Source of the DNA: Actinomadura parmotrematis
Lineage (GTDB): Bacteria; Actinomycetota; Actinomycetes; Streptosporangiales; Streptosporangiaceae
Direction: 5' to 3'
Assembly (NCBI RefSeq): GCF_019458805.1
Contig: NZ_JAIBOA010000013.1
Span: 1 to 64,000, forward strand
DNA: 64,000 bases
Below the pieces are notes generated by a model, which ran no database searches, was not told the DNA's origin, and saw only the letters and a program-made list of their open reading frames with translations. This document shows, one piece after another, positions 41,218 to 49,394 of the stretch; position 1 is the first letter of the stretch; the number at the start of each line of letters is the position of its first letter. A program made the translations under genes and the position numbers.

Positions 41218-42029
41218 TTGTCTCCTTCGTCGTGCAGGCGCCAGGGGTCGGTGACGACCGTGGACACCCGGGTCTCCAGTTTGCCGGTCGCGCCGGCGTG
41301 CAGGTGCCGCTCCGCGTCGGCCAGCCAGGGCCACTCGGTCGCCCAGTGCGCGGCGTCCACCAGGGCGGGGCCCTGGAGCTCGGCGAACTCGGTGGCGGGA
41401 TGGTGGCGCAGGTCGGCGGTGAGGTAGACGTCCGCGCCGGCGCGGCGGGCGTCGTCCAGCAGCGCGTCCCCGGCGCCGCCGCAGACCGCGACGGTCGCGA
41501 CCCGGCGGTCCGGGTCGCCGGCGGCGCGCACGCCGCCGGCGGTGGCGGGCAGCCCGGCGGCGGCCCGCGCGGTGAACTCCCGCAGCGTGACCGGCTCGGG
41601 CAGCTCGCCGACGCGGCCGAGGCCGCGGCGCGGGTCCGCGCGGGACGGCGCGAGCGGCCGCAGCTCGCCGGTCAGGCCGACGGCGCGGGCGAGCGCGTCG
41701 GAGACGCCCGGGTTCGCCACGTCGGCGTTGGTGTGGGCGGTGTAGAGGGACGTCGCGTTGGTGATCAGGCGGTGCACCGTGCGGCCCTTCGGGGTGGTGG
41801 CGGCCACGCCGTGCACCCCGCGCAGCAGCAGCGGGTGGTGCGTCACGATGAGGTCGGCGTCCCACTCGACGGCCTCCTGCACCACCGCGGCGAGCGGGTC
41901 GACGGCCAGCAGGACGCGCCGGACCTCCTGGTCGGGGTCGCCGCAGACCAGTCCGACGGCGTCCCAGTCCTCGGCCGTCTCCGGCGGGTAGAGGGCTTCC
42001 AGGACGTCGATGACTTGGGAAAGGCGCAC
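41214..42029 (-). CDS. Nif3-like dinuclear metal-center protein
   Basis: A 271-residue Nif3/YqfO family protein. Metal-site motifs are AEDWDAVGLVCGDP, ADLIVTHHPLLLRGV (HH), YTAHTNADVANPGVSDALA and VYLTADLRHHPATEF. Some members have GTP cyclohydrolase I-like fold and unclear substrate. GTG start at 42029. Coupled to the zinc ribbon gene downstream. Confidence 0.93.
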   Translation of the reverse strand: MRLSQVIDVLEALYPPETAEDWDAVGLVCGDPDQEVRRVLLAVDPLAAVVQEAVEWDADLIVTHHPLLLRGVHGVAATTPKGRTVHRLITNATSLYTAHTNADVANPGVSDALARAVGLTGELRPLAPSRADPRRGLGRVGELPEPVTLREFTARAAAGLPATAGGVRAAGDPDRRVATVAVCGGAGDALLDDARRAGADVYLTADLRHHPATEFAELQGPALVDAAHWATEWPWLADAERHLHAGATGKLETRVSTVVTDPWRLHDEGDK

Positions 42030-42140
42030 GTGCGCAGGCTACCGCTCCGGAGGGGGCGGGCCGAGTCATCCGCACCGTACGCGAACGGGCGCGCGCCGTC
42101 TGCGACGATAGAGGGGCGCAGGCGTAAGAAGGGGAGAGGG

Positions 42141-42644
42141 ATGATGTCCGAGCCGACCGCGACCCGACCGTACATGCCCGGATACGGAACGCTCGATCCC
42201 GCGGAGGGGGGCGGGCTCCTGCCGTGGAAGTGGGCCGAGGAGCAGATGGGGCTGTCGCGCAACTTCTGGCTCGCGACGGTGTACCCCGACGGCCGCCCGC
42301 ACGTCATGCCGGTGTGGGGGGTGTGGGGCGACGAGCGGTTCTGGTTCTCCAGCAGCCTGCCGTCCCGCAAGGTCCGCAACCTGGTCGCCAAGCCCGAGGT
42401 GACGGTCACGACCGAGGACGCCGAGCGGCCGGTGGTGCTGGAGGGGCGGGCCGAGCTGGTCACCGAACCGGCGGCCTTGCAGCGCTTCATCGACATGGTC
42501 AACGCCAAGTACGGCACCGGCTATGGTGTGGATTTCCTGGATCCCGCGGTGAACGCGACGGTAGCGGTGCGGCCGCAGCGGGCATTCGGACTGAAGCAGG
42601 GGGAGTTCACCGGCTCGCCCACCCGCTGGACGTTCGGCGAGTGA
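42141..42644 (+). CDS. pyridoxamine 5'-phosphate oxidase-like / flavin-F420 split-barrel protein
   Basis: A 167-residue split-barrel flavoprotein. NFWLATVYPDGRPHVMPVWGVWGDERFWFSSS, SRKVRNLVAKPEVTVTTEDA and VVLEGRAELV are the usual motifs. In actinomycetes many such proteins use F420 or FMN. ATG 42141 follows GGGGAGAGGG. Substrate unknown. Confidence 0.88.
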   Translation: MMSEPTATRPYMPGYGTLDPAEGGGLLPWKWAEEQMGLSRNFWLATVYPDGRPHVMPVWGVWGDERFWFSSSLPSRKVRNLVAKPEVTVTTEDAERPVVLEGRAELVTEPAALQRFIDMVNAKYGTGYGVDFLDPAVNATVAVRPQRAFGLKQGEFTGSPTRWTFGE

Positions 42645-42690
42645 CGGACCCGGCGGGATCGAAAAGCAGTCTGTTCGCGTTGGAGAGTGT

Positions 42691-43044
42691 GTGAAGTCAC
42701 CCTTTCGCCGCCGCAAGCGTGTCAAGGGCGCCAAGCCCGTCAAGCGGAAGCCCGTCGAGCAGGAGGTCGTGGAGTGGCCCCACGAGGGGACCGGCAAGAC
42801 GTCCCTGATGGGCGCCATCCGCGGTGACGGCGAGACCGGCGCCGGGTTCGGCGGCGGCATGTTCGAGGACCTCGCCTCGGCCTTCGAGGGCTCCAAGAAG
42901 ATCAAGATGGAGGAGCAGCAGGCCCAGCAGACGCGCCGCGAGGACGACCACGAGGTCGCCGGCGGCGCCGGGACCGGCCGCGACAACCTGGACTCGGGGC
43001 GGATCCGCATCCGCCGCGGCGGCCAGGACCCGTCCCCGTCCTGA
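42691..43044 (+). CDS. hypothetical basic/acidic protein, 117 aa
   Basis: GTG 42691 behind GGAGAGTGT. The N-terminus is strongly basic (KSPFRRRKRVKGAKPVKRKP), the middle is Gly-rich (GDGETGAGFGGGMFEDLASAFEG), and the C-terminus is charged and disordered. No membrane segment. It follows the split-barrel gene by 46 nt and may be co-transcribed. No family recognised. Confidence 0.7.
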   Translation: MKSPFRRRKRVKGAKPVKRKPVEQEVVEWPHEGTGKTSLMGAIRGDGETGAGFGGGMFEDLASAFEGSKKIKMEEQQAQQTRREDDHEVAGGAGTGRDNLDSGRIRIRRGGQDPSPS

Positions 43045-43077
43045 CGGCCGCCCTGACCGTTCCCGGACGCCCCGCGA

Positions 43078-43093
43078 TCGAACACGGGTTCGA
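43078..43093. promoter_or_regulatory. SOS box (LexA operator), perfect palindrome
   Basis: TCGAACACGGGTTCGA matches the actinobacterial LexA consensus TCGAAC-N4-GTTCGA without a mismatch. It ends 9 nt before a TATTCT -10 box and so covers the -35 region of the gene at 43115. Confidence 0.9.
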
Positions 43094-43102
43094 ATGCGGG
43101 GC

Positions 43103-43108
43103 TATTCT
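43103..43108 (+). promoter_or_regulatory. -10 box of a leaderless SOS-controlled gene
   Basis: TATTCT is followed after 6 nt by the GTG start codon at 43115; no Shine-Dalgarno sequence is present. Spacing is that expected for a leaderless transcript. Confidence 0.7.
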
Positions 43109-43114
43109 GGTGCG

Positions 43115-43462
43115 GTGAGCATCCACGTGCCGCCCGGCTGGCCGCCGCAGGTCCACCCGCCGGGCGCCGACCGCTTCGAGGAGACCGCGCTCGCCTGGCT
43201 GCTGGAGCTCCTGCCGCCCGAGTACCGCCGGTACGGGGTGCTGCGCCGCTATCCCCCGGCGCTGGCGCGGATGGCGCGCCACCACGTGAACGCCTCGGTG
43301 GAGGCGGCCCGGACGGGCTTCCGGTCGGCGCGCGTCGAGCTCGCCGGCCTCGTCCCGCCGCACGGCATCGACGCCGTCCTGGAGACCTACCGCCACGAGG
43401 GCGCCCGCCTCGTCGAGCTCCTGCACGCCGTCGAGCTCGTCGAGGACGCGCTGCGCGCCTGA
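43115..43462 (+). CDS. uncharacterised 115-aa protein of the predicted SOS regulon
   Basis: A small helical protein, SIHVPPGWPPQVHPPGADRFEETALAWLLELLPPEYRRYGVLRRYPPALARMARHHVNA..., with many Arg/His and a Pro-rich N-terminus. No signal peptide or membrane segment. The perfect LexA box and leaderless promoter directly upstream predict induction after DNA damage. Such small SOS proteins include cell-division inhibitors and DNA-repair helpers; which, if either, applies here cannot be told. It converges with the lipid operon, with 5 nt between the stops. Confidence 0.85.
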   Translation: MSIHVPPGWPPQVHPPGADRFEETALAWLLELLPPEYRRYGVLRRYPPALARMARHHVNASVEAARTGFRSARVELAGLVPPHGIDAVLETYRHEGARLVELLHAVELVEDALRA

Positions 43463-43467
43463 GCCCG

Positions 43468-44454
43468 TCAGACGCCCGCCGGGACCGCGGTGAGGAAGCG
43501 GGGCGGGCGGCGGATGCGGCCCGCCAGGCGTGCCGTCACCTCGGCGCGGACGGCCGGGACGGCGGCCATCGGGACGAGCGCGACGCCGCAGCGGCCGAGG
43601 GCGCGGCCGCCGAGGGCGCCCGCGGCGCGGGCGGCGGCGAGCGCGGTGTCCAGCGGCGTCCCGAGGTCGGTGTGGGCCTCGGTGAGCAGCGGGCCGAGCT
43701 CGTCGAGGTTGCCGGTGCGCAGCGCGGCGGCGCCGCGCCGCACGAGCTCGGGCGCCGCGCCGTCCGGCGGCGCCGGGTCGCCCCCGCCGGCCACGTCCAT
43801 GATCAGCAGGCGCAGCCCGGCGGCGGCGAGGTCGCACGGCAGGTGCCGGACCTCGCCGCCCTCGCCGCCCTCGCCCCCCGCGCCGTCCTCGACGAGCACG
43901 GCGTGCCGGTCGCGGGCGTGCAGCGCGGCCGCGTAGGCGGGATCGCGGGACGGCTCGTGGCGGGCGCCGGGCGGGCGGGACGGCGGCCCGTGCAGGTCGC
44001 CGAGCACCAGCGACACCGCGCAGGCGGTCTCGGCGCCGGTCAGCAGCGCCATCTCGGCGGGCAGCTCGCGGTTGACGACGAGGCGGGCGCCCGGGGCGGG
44101 GTCGGCGTGCGCGAGCAGCGCCGCGACCGCGGGCGCCGCCCACGGCGGGACGGTCCCGGCGGCGAGCGCGGCGGGCAGCCCGCCGTGCCCGGCGGCGAAG
44201 GCGTCGGTGTGGCGGTTCATCGAGTACAGCGCGGCGCCGCCGTCGGGGGACGCCCCGGCCGCCACGACGACGCCCCACGGCAGCGCGAGGGCGAGGGCCG
44301 CGCCGGGGCCGCCGAGCAGGGTGAGGCCGCCGTGCACCCGGCGGACGGCGGCGGGCGCGGCGCCGTGCACCCGCTCGTACATGTGCGCGGTGAGCCGCAG
44401 CTCGGGGACCTCCGACGGGGCGCCCGCGAGGCCGGCGCCCTCCACGCCGATCAC
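43468..44454 (-). CDS. galactokinase-family protein lacking kinase motifs (probable pseudokinase)
   Basis: A 328-residue protein whose later parts align by eye with galactokinase: LVVNRELPAEMALLTGAETACAVSLVLGDL (compare the GLSSSAALE region), CDLAAAGLRLLIMD, GPLLTEAHTDLGTPLDTALAAARAAGALGGRALG. Yet the GHMP motifs are gone: no GEHTDY motif 1 (here RVHGGLTLLGGPGAAL, about 39-54), GLSSSAA replaced by LLTGAET (about 137-143), no MDQ, and motif 3 GGGFGG replaced by LGRCGV (about 286-291). Catalysis is unlikely. It is the last gene of the lipid operon; its GTG overlaps the methyltransferase stop. It may be a scaffold or sugar-binding partner. Confidence 0.75.
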   Translation of the reverse strand: MIGVEGAGLAGAPSEVPELRLTAHMYERVHGAAPAAVRRVHGGLTLLGGPGAALALALPWGVVVAAGASPDGGAALYSMNRHTDAFAAGHGGLPAALAAGTVPPWAAPAVAALLAHADPAPGARLVVNRELPAEMALLTGAETACAVSLVLGDLHGPPSRPPGARHEPSRDPAYAAALHARDRHAVLVEDGAGGEGGEGGEVRHLPCDLAAAGLRLLIMDVAGGGDPAPPDGAAPELVRRGAAALRTGNLDELGPLLTEAHTDLGTPLDTALAAARAAGALGGRALGRCGVALVPMAAVPAVRAEVTARLAGRIRRPPRFLTAVPAGV

Positions 44455-46277
44455 CCCTCGTCCTTGCGGGCGAGCACCCGGTAGGCGTTGCCGCCCGGCA
44501 GGAGCGGCAGGGCGAACCGGTCGGCCGCCCACGCGGCGAGGAACAGCGGCGCGGCGGCGGTCGCGGCGAGCGCGCGGCGCAGGTGCGCGCCGCGCCGGGG
44601 CGGCGCCCAGGGGCGGTCGGGCGGCGGGGCGAGCGCGTCCAGGACGATCGCGACCGCGCAGACGGCGTCGAGGCGCTGGTGCGCGGCGCGGCGCTCGCGC
44701 GCGACGACGCGGAGGCCGCGCGCGGCGAGGGCCTCCTCCAGGTTCCGCAGCGGGATCATGTGCAGGTGCTGGGGCTGCAGCCAGCCGATCCAGCGGCGGC
44801 CGAGCAGCCGGGCCGGCATCGACTCGGGGTCGGGCAGCTCCAGCAGCAGGTGCCCGCCGGCCGGCAGGATCTTGGCGGCGGCGTCCAGCTCGGCCTGCGG
44901 GTCGGGGGTGTGCTCCAGGTAGTGGTGCATGCTGACGAGGTCGTAGCGGCCGGCGAGGTCGTCGGGCAGCTCGGTGAACCGGCCCCGGTGGGCGCGGCGC
45001 AGCCAGCCGCGGCGGGCGCCCTCCTCGACGCCGGCGCCGAGGTCCAGGCCGTCGAAGGCGGTGCCCGGCAGGACGGCGGCGGCCGCGCGGCAGAAGTGGC
45101 CGTGCCCGGCGCCGACGTCCAGCCAGGCGCGGGGCGCGGCGTGCGCGGCGGCGAGCGCGGCGCGCCCCCGGTAGGAGCGGGTCTGGGACGCGAAGAGGCG
45201 CTCGGCGGTGGCGGCGCCGAGCCCGTCGTAGGCGTCGCGGTAGTAGAAGGCGAGGCCCTCCGCGCTGAGGCGGGGGTTCTGGAAGATGTGGCGGCAGTCG
45301 CGGCAGCGCTCCAGGGTGAACCGGCCGGGCTTGCCCTGGACGATGTCGCCGCTGGTGACGTGCCGGGACAGGGACCGCGACCCGCACCAGGGGCAGTCGG
45401 GGCGGCGCGGCTCCAGGAAGCGGCCGGGTCCGGCGAGCTCCTCCCGGTAGAAGGCGCGGGCCTCCTCGCGCTCGGCGTCGCGGGCCCGCTCCCAGGCCGT
45501 CGGCCGGTCGGCGAGCGTCGCCCGCCACGTCCGCGGGGCGAGCAGCGGGCGCAGCAGCGCGGTGCGGTGCAGGTCGCGGGGCCGCAGCGGGCCGCCGGCG
45601 AGCGCGAGGTAGGGGGCGGCGCAGTAGGCGGCGACGGCGGCGAGGCCCCACCAGGGGTCGAGGACGGCGGCGGACGCGACCGCCGCGTAGGCGGCGGCCG
45701 AGCCCGCGACGGCCAGGTGCGGGTCGGCGCCCTGGCCGCGCAGCCGGGCCCGGCGGCCCCGGCAGGCGGGCTCGCCGGGCGCGGTCCGGCCGGGCACGAC
45801 GGCGATGTCGGCGCGGGCCGCGTACCGGCGGAGCCGGGCGGTGGCGGCGGCGTGCGCGCCGGGGTCCAGGGACGCGGCGGGCTGCCCGGCGCGGGCCAGC
45901 AGGTCGGTGCGGACGAGCGTCACGAACCCGGCGCCGGGCCCGGCGCCGAGCGGGTCGGCCCGGTAGCGGCGCGGGTCGGTGGCCGCGGCCAGGTCCAGGG
46001 CGCGCCGGACCGCGAGGTCGGCCGGGACGAGGTCGAGGACCTGGAGGTCGTGGCGGCGGGCGTGGTCGAGGGCGGCGGCGCGGACGGCGCCGGGCAGCAT
46101 CGCGCCCGGCGCCGCGAGCATGCCGTAGGCGGGGCCGTCCGGCGGCCCGCCCGGTCCGGCGTCCCCGCCGGCCGCGTCCCCGGGCGCCGCGCCGACGCGC
46201 GCCAGCGGGGCGAGGCGCCCGCGCAGGTGGAGGGCGTGCGCGGACACCCCGGCCGCGACCAGCAGGGACCAGATCAC
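44451..46277 (-). CDS. membrane-associated SAM-dependent methyltransferase with zinc ribbon and N-terminal unknown domain
   Basis: A 608-residue protein. Residues 1-250 have a start helix (IWSLLVAAGVSAHAL) and a region resembling part of a family 2 glycosyltransferase but without a clear DxD. Two hydrophobic helices follow (about 255-300). A zinc ribbon (CPWCGS, CRDCRHIFQNPRLSAEG; about 355-400) leads into a class I methyltransferase with motif I AWLDVGAGHGHF, the acidic FDGLDLGAG and VSMHHYLEHTPDPQAEL. A last hydrophobic segment is near the C-terminus. It probably methylates the sugar or lipid head group at the membrane. Overlaps both neighbours by four bases. Confidence 0.82.
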   Translation of the reverse strand: MIWSLLVAAGVSAHALHLRGRLAPLARVGAAPGDAAGGDAGPGGPPDGPAYGMLAAPGAMLPGAVRAAALDHARRHDLQVLDLVPADLAVRRALDLAAATDPRRYRADPLGAGPGAGFVTLVRTDLLARAGQPAASLDPGAHAAATARLRRYAARADIAVVPGRTAPGEPACRGRRARLRGQGADPHLAVAGSAAAYAAVASAAVLDPWWGLAAVAAYCAAPYLALAGGPLRPRDLHRTALLRPLLAPRTWRATLADRPTAWERARDAEREEARAFYREELAGPGRFLEPRRPDCPWCGSRSLSRHVTSGDIVQGKPGRFTLERCRDCRHIFQNPRLSAEGLAFYYRDAYDGLGAATAERLFASQTRSYRGRAALAAAHAAPRAWLDVGAGHGHFCRAAAAVLPGTAFDGLDLGAGVEEGARRGWLRRAHRGRFTELPDDLAGRYDLVSMHHYLEHTPDPQAELDAAAKILPAGGHLLLELPDPESMPARLLGRRWIGWLQPQHLHMIPLRNLEEALAARGLRVVARERRAAHQRLDAVCAVAIVLDALAPPPDRPWAPPRRGAHLRRALAATAAAPLFLAAWAADRFALPLLPGGNAYRVLARKDEG

Positions 46278-47536
46278 GTCAGCTTCTCCAGCCGGTCGGC
46301 GGCCTCGGCGGCGCCGCCGGCGGCGGCGAACGAGGCCCGCACCCGCTCGGCGGCCTCGGTGAAGGAGTCCTCGGTGAGCACCTCGAACAGCGCCTCGGCG
46401 AGCTCGCCCGCCGACGCGCGCGCGAACCGGACGGTGAGGCCGGCGCCGGCGCCCTCCACCTGCCGGGCGATGATCGGCTGGTCGTCGCGGATCGGCGCGA
46501 CGACGAGCGGCAGGCCGTGCGCGAGGGACTCGCAGACGGTGTTGTGGCCGCCGTGGGTGACGACCGCCGACATGCGCTCCAGCACCTTCAGCTGCGGGAC
46601 GTGCGGCCGCACCAGGATGTTGTCCGGCGGGTCGGGCAGGACGCCCTCGGGCGCGACGAACACCGCCTGCACGTCCAGGTCGGCGACGGCCTCGGCGGCG
46701 ACCCGGAAGAACCGCTCCCCCGCCTCGCCGTTGACGGTGCCGAGCGACACCAGCACCGCGGGGCGCTTGCCGTCCAGCCACTCCCACGGGAAGTCGGCGG
46801 CGGCGCCCGCGGCGGGGCGGCCGAGCGCCGGGCCGATGAACGCGAAGTGGTCGGGGAAGAACGAGGTGTCGCCCATCAGCGCGGCGGTGGAGAACACCAG
46901 GACCAGGTGGTCGGAGAAGCGCAGGTCGAGCAGGTCCTCGATCTCGTAGTCGAGCTGGAAGTCGCCGATCTGCTCGCGCACCCACTCCTCCACCAGCGGC
47001 ATCGCCGCCAGGGGCCGGGTGAACTCGGCGGAGGTCGTCGCCGAGGTGACCCACGGGACGTCGTTCAGGCGGGCCGCGACGGGCCCGGCGAGCGCCTGCT
47101 GGTCGCAGATGATCGCGTCGGGGCGGAACCGGTCGATCGCCGCCTCGACGCCGGGCATCATGGCGTGCCCGAGCGGGACGATGAACTCCTCCCACAGGAA
47201 CTTCAGCGCGGCCGGGCCGCGCAGCCCGAGCCACTCGCGGCGGGCGTCCTGGAGCTTGGCGGTGAGCTCGGGGTCCTCGGCGGGGTAGATGCGCGAGCCG
47301 GGCCGCAGCAGCGGCTCCAGCGTCTCGCGGTGCCCGGCCCAGGCGACGCGGTGGCCGCGCGAGGTGAGCTCGGCGGCGAGCGCCACCGTCGGGTTGATGT
47401 GCCCGACGAGCGGCGGGACGACGAACAGGAACCGGCGGCGGCCGGTGTCCTCGCCGCGCAGCGACAGGGCGCCGCCCCCCAGGGAGGCCGGCATGTCGCC
47501 GAGCAGCGAGGGGACCTTGACGCGGCGGCCCCTCAT
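46274..47536 (-). CDS. UGT/MGT-type glycosyltransferase (family GT1)
   Basis: A 420-residue GT-B enzyme. The N-terminal acceptor domain starts FLFVVPPLVGHINPTVALAAEL, the typical GHxxP motif, and includes DAIICDQQALAGPVAARL. The C-terminal donor domain has AVLVSLGTVNGE, VRPHVPQLKVLERMSAVVTHGGHNTVCESLAHGLPLVVAPIRDDQPIIARQVE with the HGGxxT and DQ of the nucleotide-sugar signature. It would add a sugar to the product of the upstream synthase. ATG overlaps the hydrolase stop (ATGA). Confidence 0.93.
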   Translation of the reverse strand: MRGRRVKVPSLLGDMPASLGGGALSLRGEDTGRRRFLFVVPPLVGHINPTVALAAELTSRGHRVAWAGHRETLEPLLRPGSRIYPAEDPELTAKLQDARREWLGLRGPAALKFLWEEFIVPLGHAMMPGVEAAIDRFRPDAIICDQQALAGPVAARLNDVPWVTSATTSAEFTRPLAAMPLVEEWVREQIGDFQLDYEIEDLLDLRFSDHLVLVFSTAALMGDTSFFPDHFAFIGPALGRPAAGAAADFPWEWLDGKRPAVLVSLGTVNGEAGERFFRVAAEAVADLDVQAVFVAPEGVLPDPPDNILVRPHVPQLKVLERMSAVVTHGGHNTVCESLAHGLPLVVAPIRDDQPIIARQVEGAGAGLTVRFARASAGELAEALFEVLTEDSFTEAAERVRASFAAAGGAAEAADRLEKLT

Positions 47537-48402
47537 GACCGAACCCCCGAGGGGGCAGCGGTAGCGGTCGCGACGGGCACGGCGGTGCCGGCGTGGTGGG
47601 CCAGCCAGGGCAACATGACCTCCAGGAGTTCGGCGGTGCCCTCGCGCAGCACGGTGTGCGCGTGACCCGCCATGACGTGCAGGGTGCAGTCGGGGACGGT
47701 GCGCGCCAGCAGCGCGCCCGCCTCCGCGACGTCGGAGTGCTCGCCGTAGATGGCGAGCACGGGACAGGGCAGGGACGCGAGCGCCGCGGGCGGCACCGGG
47801 TCCAGCGCGGCCAGGTCGGCCAGCAGGCTCGTCCCGTTGATCAGGGCGTCGGCGGTGGCGGCCTTCCGGCCGCCCCGCCGCCAGCCGATCGCGAGGAGCT
47901 GGTCGGCGAGCCGCTCGTACTCCAGGACGAGGCCGGACTTGCCCAGGGTGTTCAGCAGGGCCTCGGTCCACTCACCGCTCCGTTCGGCCGGGCCGTAGGC
48001 CTCGATCAGCACCAGCCCGGCGATCCGGTCGGGCCGGGCGAGCGCGGCGTTCAGCGCCACGACGCCGCCGAAGCTGTTGGCCACCAGGTGCACGCGCCGC
48101 TCGCCGAGGACGTCCAGCAGGGCGAACAGGTCGGCGACGGCCTCGGCGGCGCCGTAGCCGGTGGCGGTGCGCTGCGAGCGGCCGTGGCCGCGCAGGTCGT
48201 AGAGGACGGCGCGGGCGCCCGCGGCGGCGACCGGGCCGGCCAGCGTGTAGTAGAAGCTGGACAGGTCGTCCACGACCAGGCCGTGGACGAACACCACCAC
48301 GGGCACCACCACGGGCGCGCCGCCCGGCGGGTCGGCGGCGGCGCCGGCGGGTTCCATCGTCTGCACGTGGAACCGGGTGCCGCGCGCGGTCACCTCAGGC
48401 AT
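47533..48402 (-). CDS. alpha/beta hydrolase (1)
   Basis: A 289-residue alpha/beta hydrolase. VVFVHGLVVDDLSSFYY forms the oxyanion region, VLYDLRGHGRS follows, and the nucleophile elbow is VANSFGGV (Asn replaces the usual His before Ser). The acid is in IYGEHSD and the catalytic His in AGHAHTVL. It may release the chain as a thioesterase or transfer it to a second acceptor. It overlaps hydrolase 2 by 8 nt; ATG 48402. Confidence 0.88.
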   Translation of the reverse strand: MPEVTARGTRFHVQTMEPAGAAADPPGGAPVVVPVVVFVHGLVVDDLSSFYYTLAGPVAAAGARAVLYDLRGHGRSQRTATGYGAAEAVADLFALLDVLGERRVHLVANSFGGVVALNAALARPDRIAGLVLIEAYGPAERSGEWTEALLNTLGKSGLVLEYERLADQLLAIGWRRGGRKAATADALINGTSLLADLAALDPVPPAALASLPCPVLAIYGEHSDVAEAGALLARTVPDCTLHVMAGHAHTVLREGTAELLEVMLPWLAHHAGTAVPVATATAAPSGVRS

Positions 48403-49096
48403 GGGCCTCCTCCAGGAAGTCGGCGATCAGGGGCGTCAGCCGGGCCCGCGCGGCGACGTGCAGGTCGTGGCCGCCGGCCAGCTCGTGCACCCGGGCGGCG
48501 GGCAGCGCCCGCGAGACGAGGCGCGCGGCGGGCCGGTAGGGCGAGCCGGTGCCGACGGCCGCGAGCACCGGCAGGCCGCCGAGGCCGCGCAGGTCGCCCT
48601 CGGTGACGGCGGGCTCGGCGGCGAGGTCGGCGAGGACGCTGGTGCGCTCCAGCAGCGCCGTCGCGCGCGGCGTGAGCCGGCCCGCGGCGGCGACGGCGTC
48701 GGCCGCGGGCACGTCGGCGAACGGCGGGTCGACCAGGACGAGCCGGGTGACGCGTCCGGGGGCGGTGCGGGCGAAGCGGACCGCGACGGTCGCGCCGTGG
48801 CTGTGCCCGGCGACCGCGAACGGCGGCAGGTCGGCGGTGAGCGCGGCGAGGTCGGCGGCCAGGGTGGCCGCGTCGTAGCCGCCGGGCGTCCGCTCGCTCA
48901 GGCCGTGCCCGCGCCAGTCCAGCAGCCGCACGGGGCGGGCGCGGGCGAGGGCGGGCGCGACGGTGAAGAACCAGGACGCGGCGCTGCCGGTGAACAGGCC
49001 GTGCAGCATCACCAGCGGCGCGGGCCCGCCGGGCGCGGCGGGGCGCCCGAGGTCCACGACGTTGAACCGCACCCCCCGGGCGCAGACGAGAGCCAC
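48395..49096 (-). CDS. alpha/beta hydrolase (2)
   Basis: A 233-residue alpha/beta hydrolase with LVMLHGLFTGSAASWFF, RLLDWRGHGLSERT, a canonical nucleophile elbow VAGHSHGA and the catalytic His in AGGHDLHV. It is related to hydrolase 1, suggesting duplication followed by different roles in the pathway. GTG start 49096, 7 nt after the ACP gene. Confidence 0.88.
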   Translation of the reverse strand: MALVCARGVRFNVVDLGRPAAPGGPAPLVMLHGLFTGSAASWFFTVAPALARARPVRLLDWRGHGLSERTPGGYDAATLAADLAALTADLPPFAVAGHSHGATVAVRFARTAPGRVTRLVLVDPPFADVPAADAVAAAGRLTPRATALLERTSVLADLAAEPAVTEGDLRGLGGLPVLAAVGTGSPYRPAARLVSRALPAARVHELAGGHDLHVAARARLTPLIADFLEEAHA

Positions 49097-49103
49097 CGGC
49101 CGG

Positions 49104-49394
49104 TCAGACCGCCGCGGCGCCGAGCCGCGACCCGATGTGGGCGACCAGGTCGCCGACCGTCATGTTCATGATCTCGTCGAGGTCCATCCCGGCGATGAAC
49201 GCGGGGAGGTCGACGCGGTCGCCGTAGCGGCCCTGGAGCTTCTCGGCGAGCGCGACGAACTCGATGCTCTCCAGCGCCAGGTCCCGGTTGAAGGTGGTGT
49301 CCGGGCCGACCTCGACGTCCAGCAGGAAGTCCTCGCCGACGACCTCGACGAGCATCGCGACGACCTCGCCGAGCACGTCCTGTCCCTCTGTCAT
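49104..49394 (-). CDS. free acyl carrier protein
   Basis: A 96-residue carrier protein. The 4'-phosphopantetheine site is Ser43 in DLALESIEFVALAEKL (DSL replaced by ESI, which is common in free ACPs of this type). The acidic helix 2 and the GDLVAHI end of helix 4 are typical. It overlaps the second synthase gene in ATGA. It could receive the finished acyl chain from the synthase or carry a starter unit; the PPTase fused to that synthase would activate it. Confidence 0.93.
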   Translation of the reverse strand: MTEGQDVLGEVVAMLVEVVGEDFLLDVEVGPDTTFNRDLALESIEFVALAEKLQGRYGDRVDLPAFIAGMDLDEIMNMTVGDLVAHIGSRLGAAAV

